Assembly (NCBI GenBank): GCA_002404465.1
Contig: DHJT01000065.1
Coordinates: 727 to 6,855, forward strand
Length of the DNA stretch: 6,129 bases
Direction of reading: 5' to 3'
Source of the DNA: Sutterella sp. UBA4713
GTDB taxonomy: Bacteria > Pseudomonadota > Gammaproteobacteria > Burkholderiales > Burkholderiaceae_F
In this document: one piece after another, positions 1 through 5,238 of the stretch
How the letters are laid out: the number at the start of each line of letters is the position of its first letter
How positions within the stretch are numbered: position 1 is the stretch's first letter
Translations under genes and position numbers: made by a program
The notes under the pieces: generated by a model
The model's input: the letters and a program-made list of their open reading frames with translations, nothing else
Database searches by the model: none
Told to the model about the DNA's origin: nothing

Positions 1-161
1 TTCAGGTACGTGTTTTCTGCGAGCGCACAGTCCGCCGACGCCGTGCCAACCCGTGTCTGATAGCACACTCGAATGCGTCCGGTGCTTTCCTCTTAACTGA
101 AGAAGCGTTCGGTATCTACGGAAAATGTGCTTGAGACGACCGACAAGTTAAGCTCAAACGG
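1..161. other. Upstream region without an identifiable gene
   Basis: No recognisable gene lies here. On the plus strand, frame 3 stays open from base 3 to a stop at 132-134, giving 43 arginine- and cysteine-containing codons. Frame 1 stops at 58-60. None of the three plus frames resembles the C-terminus of ribosomal protein S16 (RpsP), the usual upstream neighbour of rimM. I see no tRNA or other RNA gene signature and no convincing sigma-70 promoter. The stretch could be the 3' end of an unknown gene or a spacer or leader. If rpsP is upstream, it ends before this window. Confidence 0.4.
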
Positions 162-195
162 ACGGGCTTCCCTCAAAAAAGGAGCCCGTTTTTTT
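162..195 (+). terminator. Terminator-like hairpin directly ahead of rimM
   Basis: ACGGGCT at 162-168 pairs perfectly with AGCCCGT at 183-189. Past a one-base bulge at 169, CC at 170-171 can pair with GG at 181-182, leaving a 9-base loop (172-180). The U-tract at 189-195 runs straight into the rimM ATG at 196. This is a classic intrinsic terminator shape on the plus strand. The reverse strand has no U-tract after the stem. Because the rimM ribosome binding site is in the 3' arm, the structure may also act as an attenuator or translational brake rather than a full stop. Confidence 0.75.
179..184 (+). promoter_or_regulatory. rimM ribosome binding site inside the hairpin
   Basis: AAGGAG sits 11 bases before the ATG at 196, a slightly long spacing. 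GGAG lies in the 3' arm of the 162-189 hairpin, so folding would hide it. It supports the start at 196 over the in-frame GTG at 127. Confidence 0.6.
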
Positions 196-717
196 ATGAC
201 TCAAAATCAAAGTTGCCCCGAATGGATTGAAGTCGCTAAGGCCGCCGGCGCTTTCGGCGTGCGGGGCTTTGTACGCGTTATTCCCGTCGCTCGCGGCGAT
301 TCGTTGCGTAGCGGTATTCCTTGGTCTTTTGAAGATCGGGAAGGGAGCATGAAAATCCTGACGCCCGAAACGGTGACTTCTCACGGGGATTTTTTTCTTG
401 TGCGCTTTAAGGAGATCGGAACGAAGGAACAAGCCGACACCTGTCGCGGTTCTCTTTTCATTGATCGCAAGGATTTTCCCGAAACGAAAAAGGGGGAACA
501 TTGGGCCGTGGATTTAATCGACTTTGATGTCGTTAACCGAGAAGGGCAGCATCTGGGTTCCCTTGAGCGATTTCTCGATAACGGAGTACACGACATCTTG
601 GTCGTTAAGGGGACCGGCAGCAAGAGCCATCTTATCCCGATGGTCAAATCGTACGTTCTTTCGATCGATGAAGAAAAGCGAACGATTTTTGTCGATTGGC
701 AGGAGGATTGGAGCTAG
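196..717 (+). CDS. rimM: Ribosome maturation factor RimM
   Basis: RimM is a cytoplasmic assembly factor that binds ribosomal protein S19 and helps mature the head of the 30S subunit. The 173-residue product has the family's two parts. The N-terminal RimM domain carries the glycine-rich AAGAFGVRGFVRV signature at about residues 16-28. The C-terminal PRC-barrel domain, from about residue 102, includes DNGVHDILVV (128-137) and LIPMVKSYVLSID (146-158) and ends in VDWQEDW. Its length is normal for the family. I start it at ATG 196 because homologues begin a few residues before this signature. The in-frame GTG at 127 would add 23 residues, partly encoded by the hairpin. trmD starts 3 bases after the stop, so the two are cotranscribed and probably translationally coupled. 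The identification is firm; the start is likely. Confidence 0.95.
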   Translation: MTQNQSCPEWIEVAKAAGAFGVRGFVRVIPVARGDSLRSGIPWSFEDREGSMKILTPETVTSHGDFFLVRFKEIGTKEQADTCRGSLFIDRKDFPETKKGEHWAVDLIDFDVVNREGQHLGSLERFLDNGVHDILVVKGTGSKSHLIPMVKSYVLSIDEEKRTIFVDWQEDWS

Positions 718-720
718 CCG

Positions 721-1467
721 ATGCGCTTTGATGTCATTACGTTGTTTCCGGAAATCTTTTCTTCCGTGACCGAATACGGGATTACATCGCGCGCTCGCAA
801 TCGAGCGCTTTGGTCGATTCATACTTGGAATCCGCGCGATGTCACGAGCGATACACATCGGACGATCGATGATCGACCGTTCGGAGGGGGACCCGGTATG
901 GTCATGATGGCTGAGCCCTTGGCGCAGTGCGTCGACCTGATTCGAAAATCCGGAAATGACGGACCGGTTGTGGCTTTTGCCCCGGGCGGCAAGGTCTTGG
1001 ATGACACCCTTGTCAAAGAGTGGACTCGGAATCCGAATGCCGCATTTATTTTCGTGTGCGGGCGTTATGAGGGGATTGACGAGCGTTTTTTGCAAACTTA
1101 CGTGGACGAAACGCTCTCGCTCGGGGATTTTGTGCTTTCGGGCGCGGAATTGCCCGCAGCGGTTTGTATCGATGCGCTGGTGCGGCAATTGCCGGGAGCT
1201 TTAAAGGAACTTTCTGTCGAAGATGAATCGTTTCGCACGGGTTTTTTAGATGCACCGCATTACACAAGACCGGAAGTTTGGCGCAATCAATCGGTACCGG
1301 ACGTGCTGTTGTCCGGCCACCACGCCAATATCGGGCATTGGACGCGCGAAGCGATTTTAACGGCGACCTACCAAAAGCGCCCCGATTTGATTAAAATAGC
1401 GCGTTCGCGCGGACGTCTGACGCCCGCCGACGAGGCGTTTTTAACAACACTTAAAGACGCTTTGTAG
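721..1467 (+). CDS. trmD: tRNA (guanine-N1-)-methyltransferase TrmD
   Basis: TrmD is an essential SPOUT-class enzyme. It transfers a methyl group from S-adenosylmethionine to N1 of G37 in tRNAs reading CNN codons, which prevents +1 frameshifting. The 248-residue product is full length. Visible family motifs are DDRPFGGGPGMVMM (50-63), the trefoil-knot segments VCGRYEGIDERF (112-123) and SLGDFVLSGAELPA (133-146), ARG155 in VRQLPG, the DESF region around 168-171 holding the likely catalytic aspartate, and LDAPHYTRPEVW (176-187). The C-terminal tRNA-binding helices include LLSGHHANIGHW (196-207). The usual SGGEL reads SGAEL here (A142). GGAG at 710-713, 7 bases before the ATG and inside the end of rimM, is the ribosome binding site. 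TrmD works as a homodimer in the cytoplasm. The identification is certain. Confidence 0.98.
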   Translation: MRFDVITLFPEIFSSVTEYGITSRARNRALWSIHTWNPRDVTSDTHRTIDDRPFGGGPGMVMMAEPLAQCVDLIRKSGNDGPVVAFAPGGKVLDDTLVKEWTRNPNAAFIFVCGRYEGIDERFLQTYVDETLSLGDFVLSGAELPAAVCIDALVRQLPGALKELSVEDESFRTGFLDAPHYTRPEVWRNQSVPDVLLSGHHANIGHWTREAILTATYQKRPDLIKIARSRGRLTPADEAFLTTLKDAL

Positions 1468-1476
1468 AAGTTAAGC

Positions 1477-1501
1477 ATTTCCGTTTGAGCGGAAATTTTT
1501 T
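1477..1501 (+). terminator. Hairpin with U-tract between trmD and rplS
   Basis: ATTTCCG (1477-1483) pairs perfectly with CGGAAAT (1490-1496) around the 6-base loop TTTGAG, followed by a U-run to 1501. It begins 9 bases after the trmD stop. The stem is only 7 pairs and A/U-rich on one side, so read-through into rplS is plausible; it may be an attenuator. I see no strong sigma-70 promoter between it and rplS. Confidence 0.65.
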
Positions 1502-1556
1502 AAAACCCATCCTCTGACCGGCGAACAACTCAAATACGCACGGCTACGATGGTCAC

Positions 1557-1560
1557 GGAG
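1557..1560 (+). promoter_or_regulatory. rplS ribosome binding site
   Basis: GGAG lies 6 bases before ATG 1567. This decides against the in-frame ATG at 1549, which has no such site and would add six residues absent from the family. Confidence 0.7.
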
Positions 1561-1566
1561 ATACCG

Positions 1567-1947
1567 ATGGATATCATCAAGACTCTCGAGCAGGAAGAAA
1601 TTGCTCGCCTTTCCAAGGGAAAAGCATTCCCGGAATTTCGCGCCGGCGACACCGTCAGTGTCGTGGTTAACGTCATCGAAGGAACGCACAAGCGTACGCA
1701 GGCCTATGAAGGCATTGTGATTTCCAAGCGTAATCGGGGACTTAACACGTCCTTTGTCGTGCGCAAGATTTCTAACGGTGAAGGCGTCGAACGTACGTTC
1801 CAGTTGTATTCCCCGACAATTGCCTCCATTGAGGTCAAGCGTCGCGGCGATGTGCGTCGTTCGAAGATTTACTACCTGCGTGCTCGCTCGGGTAAAGCAG
1901 CGCGTATTCGCGAATTGCTCACCAAGAAAGAGCAACCGGCAGCCTAA
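1567..1947 (+). CDS. rplS: 50S ribosomal protein L19
   Basis: L19 is a large-subunit ribosomal protein located near the 30S interface, where it takes part in an intersubunit bridge. The 126-residue product matches the family throughout: MDIIKTLEQEEIARL at the start, FRAGDTVSV (24-32), QAYEGIVISKRNRGLNTSF (45-63), VRKISNGEGVERTFQLYSP (65-83), VKRRGDVRRSKIYYLR (90-105) and GKAARIREL (109-117). The tail TKKEQPAA extends a little beyond the E. coli protein. It is the last gene of the rimM-trmD-rplS cluster, 99 bases after trmD, with a hairpin between. A strong terminator follows it. Its own promoter is not evident, so it may depend on read-through or on a weak promoter in 1502-1560. Confidence 0.97.
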   Translation: MDIIKTLEQEEIARLSKGKAFPEFRAGDTVSVVVNVIEGTHKRTQAYEGIVISKRNRGLNTSFVVRKISNGEGVERTFQLYSPTIASIEVKRRGDVRRSKIYYLRARSGKAARIRELLTKKEQPAA

Positions 1948-1966
1948 TTTCGTAGGTCCGGAGAAC

Positions 1967-2003
1967 AAAAGAGGGGATGGCCGAGCGGACATCCCCCTTT
2001 TTT
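1967..2003. terminator. Bidirectional terminator between rplS and hslO
   Basis: GGGGATG (1973-1979) pairs with CATCCCC (1990-1996) around a 10-base loop. The plus strand continues into a run of six T (1998-2003). The left flank AAAAGA (1967-1972) gives a U-rich tail (TCTTTT) on the minus strand. It lies 19 bases after the rplS stop and 20 bases before the hslO stop, so it can end both converging transcripts. Confidence 0.8.
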
Positions 2004-2023
2004 CGGTTTTTCAAGACCGGATC

Positions 2024-2947
2024 TTAGTTTTTAGCCGCACTTGCACTTTGTGTTGTGCCGTTATGAAACAGGGCGCCGACATCGACGGCATCGAGGATGT
2101 AACGAGCTCCGCAAAATTCGCAGGTTACCTCAATTGTCCCGCGTTCGGCAATGAGCTTTTCGGCTTCCTCCTGCCCGAGATTTCGGATCATTGCTTCAAT
2201 GCCTGCTTTTGAACAGCGGCAACGAAAAACCGGTGTTAAGACAGCCAAAACTTTCGGGTTATCTTCCCAAAACAGGCGCTTGGCAACCGTATCGGCTTCA
2301 AGTTTCAGTAGTTCGTCGTCCTTGACGGTTTGTGCCAGGACGGCTATGGAATCAAAGGCTTCGTCCTCCGAATTCGGGGTAGTACTTGTCTGTAAACCAC
2401 CGGTTCCCGGCATTTTCTGAAGCATGACGCCGGCGCAAACTTGGGAATCGGCGGCAAGCCATAGGCGTGTTTTCAATTGCTCGGAGTGCGTCATGTACGC
2501 CTCAAGTGTGGCGGCGACGCCGTCGTTATCGAGTGCGACAACACCCTGATAGGGTTCTTCTCCGACACGTCTGTCATCGGAATCCAAAATCATGGCGCAA
2601 CGTCCGTTTCCCGTCGCGTTGACAAGGTCTTTGAATGCGGCGTTTTCTGCAATTGCTTCTGGTTTGACGCGCAGTTGTGCAGTTGCGCGGACGACGAGTC
2701 CTGTTCTCACTTCAACGAGGGCAAGCTTTACGGGACCGTCTCCCTGCAATTGCAACACGAGGGCGCCTTTAAATTTCAGGCTGCCGGCAAGAAGTACGGC
2801 ACCGGCGCACATCTTGCCGAGAAGTGTTTTAACCGGCGTCGGTAAATGTTGGTTTTTCGTCATACTCTGCCAGGCCTCGTCCATGCGGAGCACGGCAGCG
2901 CGACAGTTTTTGTCTTGAAAAAGGAGTTTGACGAGTTTGTCAGACAT
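2024..2947 (-). CDS. hslO: Redox-regulated chaperone Hsp33 (HslO)
   Basis: Hsp33 is a cytoplasmic, ATP-independent holdase. Oxidation releases its zinc and forms disulfides, exposing a surface that protects unfolding proteins during oxidative and heat or bleach stress. The 307-residue product has the whole Hsp33 fold. The N-terminal domain opens with MSDKLVKLLFQDKNCRA, then comes LLGKMCAGAVLLAGSLKFKG (42-61) and LQLQGDGPVKL (65-75). The C-terminal redox switch has Cys243, Cys245, Cys276 and Cys279 in the canonical CxC-X30-CxxC spacing, as in E. coli, so all zinc ligands are present. I start it at ATG 2947 because GAGGA lies just upstream. The in-frame ATG at 2992 would add 15 residues that are not part of the family. 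It diverges from the PHP gene and converges on rplS. The identification is firm. Confidence 0.96.
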   Translation of the reverse strand: MSDKLVKLLFQDKNCRAAVLRMDEAWQSMTKNQHLPTPVKTLLGKMCAGAVLLAGSLKFKGALVLQLQGDGPVKLALVEVRTGLVVRATAQLRVKPEAIAENAAFKDLVNATGNGRCAMILDSDDRRVGEEPYQGVVALDNDGVAATLEAYMTHSEQLKTRLWLAADSQVCAGVMLQKMPGTGGLQTSTTPNSEDEAFDSIAVLAQTVKDDELLKLEADTVAKRLFWEDNPKVLAVLTPVFRCRCSKAGIEAMIRNLGQEEAEKLIAERGTIEVTCEFCGARYILDAVDVGALFHNGTTQSASAAKN

Positions 2948-2951
2948 GATT

Positions 2952-2956
2952 TCCTC
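2952..2956 (-). promoter_or_regulatory. hslO ribosome binding site
   Basis: On the minus strand GAGGA ends 4 bases before the ATG at 2947. It selects this start over the in-frame ATG at 2992. Confidence 0.65.
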
Positions 2957-2974
2957 AATTTGAAAAATTTTCGC

Positions 2975-2981
2975 TATTCTA
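2975..2981. promoter_or_regulatory. Overlapping divergent -10 candidates for hslO and the PHP gene
   Basis: The 7 bases TATTCTA read as TATTCT on the plus strand (2975-2980) and TAGAAT on the minus strand (2981-2976). Each is close to the sigma-70 -10 consensus. I see no good -35 hexamer for either direction. On the plus strand, a start of transcription about 6-7 bases downstream would fall on the PHP ATG at 2987, giving a leaderless mRNA. This is position-based inference only. Confidence 0.35.
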
Positions 2982-2984
2982 GCG

Positions 2985-2994
2985 GGATGCATCC
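2985..2994. repeat. 10-base perfect palindrome holding ATGs on both strands
   Basis: GGATGCATCC is a perfect inverted repeat. It contains the PHP gene's ATG on the plus strand (2987-2989) and an ATG on the minus strand (2992-2990) in frame with hslO. It might be an operator half-pair, or simply chance. Confidence 0.5.
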
Positions 2995-3838
2995 GATGAT
3001 TGACTTACATACGCATTCCAAAGCCAGTGACGGTGACTATGCACCGTCGGACCTCGTTTCGCTTGCTCGAGAACACGGCGTCTCGGTTCTTGCTCTCACG
3101 GATCACGATACGCTTGACGGAATTGCACAGGCCCGTGAGGCTGCTCGGCAAAATCACATCACCTTTGTCCCCGGAATCGAACTTTCAACCAACTGGGGAA
3201 CAACGTGCATTCATGTGGTGGGCCTTCACATCGATACGGAAAATGACGCCTTAAAGAACGCCTGCATCGGAGCAGCGCAATTAAGACGTGAACGCGCCGA
3301 AAAAATCAACGCGCGTTTTCAGAGTTTGGGGATTGAAAACTTACTCAGTGAAGTGTACGTGCTTTTCCCTGACGTGATCAATGTCTCACGAGCGCACTTT
3401 GCGCGTGCTCTCTTGCACCGCGGCGTTGTGAAAAACGAGCAAGAGGCTTTCGATCGCTATCTCGGAACCCGTGCTCCGGCGTATGTTCCGACCGGTTGGC
3501 CCGAATTGCGCGATGCCGTCTCGCTTATTTACCGAGCCGGAGGCATTGCGGTTCTGGCGCATCCGCTGCGGTACCGTTTTGACTCGCCCTTAGCCTATGA
3601 CGCTCTGGTTCAATCCTTTGTCAATGCAGGGGGAAAGGCGCTTGAAGTCTCCAGCGGCAGTCAAGTCCCGCAGTGCTCGACGCAATGTGCTGCATGGGCT
3701 AAAAAGTACGGACTTTTTGCTTCAACGGGCTCGGACTTTCACCGGATCTGCTCATCCAGACCCGTACTCGGCCATCAACCGCCGTTACCCGACGGGGTGC
3801 GTTGTGTGACAGAACTTCTGAATCTTCCAAGCTCTTAG
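2987..3838 (+). CDS. PHP-domain phosphatase, 3',5'-nucleoside bisphosphate phosphatase / RNase AM type
   Basis: This is a cytoplasmic metal-dependent PHP phosphoesterase. Close family members are E. coli YciV (RNase AM) and the Chromobacterium 3',5'-nucleoside bisphosphate phosphatase. They remove the 3' phosphate of pAp-like nucleotides or trim RNA 5' ends. In the 283-residue product the likely metal ligands are all visible: His8 and His10 (DLHTHS), Asp15, His40 (LTDHDT), Glu65 (PGIELS), His77 (HVVGL), His192 (VLAHPLRY), Asp250 and His252 (GSDFH). The inserted segment with RAHFARALLHRGV (135-147) and YLGTRAPAYVPTGWP (158-172) is typical of the YciV group rather than of DNA polymerase PHP domains. 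The start is uncertain: ATG 2987 or ATG 2996. The latter has GGGA 8 bases upstream. The 3' end overlaps the convergent transporter gene by 4 bases. Family is secure; exact substrate is inferred. Confidence 0.88.
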   Translation: MHPMIDLHTHSKASDGDYAPSDLVSLAREHGVSVLALTDHDTLDGIAQAREAARQNHITFVPGIELSTNWGTTCIHVVGLHIDTENDALKNACIGAAQLRRERAEKINARFQSLGIENLLSEVYVLFPDVINVSRAHFARALLHRGVVKNEQEAFDRYLGTRAPAYVPTGWPELRDAVSLIYRAGGIAVLAHPLRYRFDSPLAYDALVQSFVNAGGKALEVSSGSQVPQCSTQCAAWAKKYGLFASTGSDFHRICSSRPVLGHQPPLPDGVRCVTELLNLPSS

Positions 3839-5157
3839 TGATTGTCCGCGCGGGTTTGCTCACCGATTAGGTGCAGGCTGTCGAATTCACGTTGATTGCG
3901 GCGATGTTTGAAAATCACGCAACACATGCAGGCGGCGACGGCAAGGCCGAAACCGGCCATTGTTGTTTGCACGGAAACGTCGCATTTAATGAGAACGGAG
4001 TACACGGCGAGCATCAGGAGAATCGATGAATTTTCATTGAAGTTTTGTACGGCAATCGAACGCCCCGCACTCATCAGAACGTGCCCGCGATGCTGCAAAA
4101 GTGCGTTCATCGGTACGACGAAAAATCCGGCAAATGCCCCGATGACAATCATCATTAATCCGGCAAATAAGGCGGCATAGCGAATCGACCAGTCGCCGAT
4201 CGTAAGCGTGCCCGGAAGCAGCGACTCATGAAAACCGCTCATTGCGGCCACCAGCAAGCCCATGGCGACGCCGACCGGCAAAACACCGACCGATTTTTTA
4301 AGCGGGACAAAGGCAGCTGCCGTAACGGCACCGATAGCAATGCCGATGGAAACGACGGCTTGCAAGATGGCGCCTTGTGTCAGATTCATGCCCAGAGCCG
4401 CCTCTGCCCACTTTAAAACGAGAAATTGCAAGACGGCACCGGCACCCCAAAAGAGCGTCGTGACCGAAAGAGAAATCTGCCCGAGCCGATCGGTCCAGAG
4501 TAAGTAGCATGAGTACGCAAAATTGCGAATGCTCGCCACCGGTTCAAAGGAGTTTTTGCTATAGCGCGCACCGGTATCGGGAATGGCAAGATTGACAAGC
4601 GCTGCGGCGGCGTACACGAAGACAATCATTGCAATAGCTGCTTCGGCAACGGTATGTAGACCGATAAGCGGCATGTGAAAAAAGGCAAGAATCGCGGTGC
4701 CGACATTCGGTTCGACGAGAATGCCTCCGAGAACGACGCCCAAAATAATCGAAACAACCGTCAGCCCCTCAATCCACCCGTTGGCAACGACGAGTTTTTC
4801 CGGCGGCAACAGCTCTGTGAGAATTCCGTATTTGGCCGGGGAATAGGCGGCGGCTCCGATGCCGACTACGGCGTAAGATAAAAGCGGATGCGAACCGAAA
4901 AGCATCATGAGGCACCCGGCGACCTTCACGGCATTGGTGATAAACATCACGCGTCCCTTGGGCATTAAATCGGCAAAGATACCGACCCAACTGGCCAGGA
5001 CGACATAACTGATGACAAAAAACAATTTGAGGAGCGGTGTCATCCACTCGGGGGCGTCGATGCTTGTAAGTAGGGCTATGGCCGCAATCAACAGTGCATT
5101 GTCGGCTAAGCTCGACAAGAACTGTGCGCACATGATTGTGTAAAAGCCGCGTTTCAT
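3835..5157 (-). CDS. lplT: Lysophospholipid transporter LplT (MFS family)
   Basis: LplT is an inner-membrane MFS flippase. It moves lysophospholipids, chiefly lysophosphatidylethanolamine, to the cytoplasmic leaflet for re-acylation. The 440-residue product is strongly hydrophobic, with segments fitting a 12-helix MFS fold. Family signatures are AQFLSSLADNALL (11-23), FADLMPKGRVMF (61-72), GAAAYSPAKYGILTELLPP (101-119), NGWIEG (126-131), TTLFWGAGAVLQF (233-245), GFFVVPMNALLQHRGH (344-359) and AVQNFNEN (369-376). The tail NQREFDSLHLIGE (421-433) matches, from memory, Burkholderiales LplT. I start it at ATG 5157, where the family's MKRGFYTIM begins, although no good ribosome binding site precedes it. 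A TTG at 5196 has AAGG upstream and would add 13 residues. The re-acylating enzyme Aas, LplT's partner in E. coli, is not encoded in this window. A paralogue lies immediately upstream. Confidence 0.9.
   Translation of the reverse strand: MKRGFYTIMCAQFLSSLADNALLIAAIALLTSIDAPEWMTPLLKLFFVISYVVLASWVGIFADLMPKGRVMFITNAVKVAGCLMMLFGSHPLLSYAVVGIGAAAYSPAKYGILTELLPPEKLVVANGWIEGLTVVSIILGVVLGGILVEPNVGTAILAFFHMPLIGLHTVAEAAIAMIVFVYAAAALVNLAIPDTGARYSKNSFEPVASIRNFAYSCYLLWTDRLGQISLSVTTLFWGAGAVLQFLVLKWAEAALGMNLTQGAILQAVVSIGIAIGAVTAAAFVPLKKSVGVLPVGVAMGLLVAAMSGFHESLLPGTLTIGDWSIRYAALFAGLMMIVIGAFAGFFVVPMNALLQHRGHVLMSAGRSIAVQNFNENSSILLMLAVYSVLIKCDVSVQTTMAGFGLAVAACMCCVIFKHRRNQREFDSLHLIGEQTRADNH
4415..4442. repeat. 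28-base direct repeat, copy in lplT
   Basis: This stretch is identical to 5792-5819 in the upstream paralogue. On the minus strand both encode GAVLQFLVL with the same codons, while flanking conserved codons (LFWG before, QAVVS after) differ at silent sites. Confidence 0.8.
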
Positions 5158-5186
5158 AGTGGACTGTTTTTCGTGAGATTGCGCGA

Positions 5187-5214
5187 ATTTTACCAATCTT
5201 CACCTTAGTGTCTG
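5187..5214 (-). promoter_or_regulatory. Candidate promoter for lplT
   Basis: On the minus strand, CAGACA (5214-5209) lies 16 bases before TAAAAT (5192-5187). The -10 matches 5 of 6 consensus bases and the -35 matches 4 of 6. Transcription would start near 5180, leaving about 23 untranslated bases before ATG 5157 and excluding the upstream TTG at 5196. The two transporter genes may therefore be transcribed partly independently. Confidence 0.35.
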
Positions 5215-5238
5215 CACGAAATACGTAGAGGGTTTTGT

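Noticed and set aside
113..118. TATCTA as a -10 element for rimM
   Set aside because: No acceptable -35 hexamer lies 16-18 bases upstream, so the match is too weak to list.
127..195. N-terminal extension of RimM from GTG 127
   Set aside because: The extra 23 residues have no counterpart in the family, the encoding DNA includes a terminator-like hairpin, and ATG 196 sits directly before the conserved region with AAGGAG upstream.
514..1188. Long minus-strand open frame opposite rimM and trmD
   Set aside because: It lies antisense to two unmistakable genes and its translation shows no recognisable protein features; it is a codon-bias shadow.
1549..1566. Earlier ATG for rplS at 1549
   Set aside because: L19 proteins start at the MDIIKTLEQE-type sequence, and GGAG at 1557-1560 is correctly spaced only for ATG 1567.
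1471..1992. Minus-strand open frame opposite rplS
   Set aside because: It covers the complement of rplS and both flanking terminators and has no family-like features.
2477..2845. Plus-strand open frames opposite hslO
   Set aside because: They are antisense to a complete hslO gene with all zinc ligands intact, and cysteine-rich translations here simply mirror hslO codons.
2846..2986. Longer PHP protein reaching back to 2846
   Set aside because: It would run 47 codons antisense through the start of hslO, and PHP proteins of this group begin a few residues before DLHTHS.
2948..2992. Longer HslO starting at ATG 2992
   Set aside because: The added 15 residues are not part of Hsp33, and the GAGGA site serves ATG 2947.
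5158..5196. TTG start of lplT at 5196
   Set aside because: It has an AAGG upstream, which is tempting, but homologues begin at the MKRGFYTIM-type sequence and the candidate -10 lies across this segment. It stays possible.
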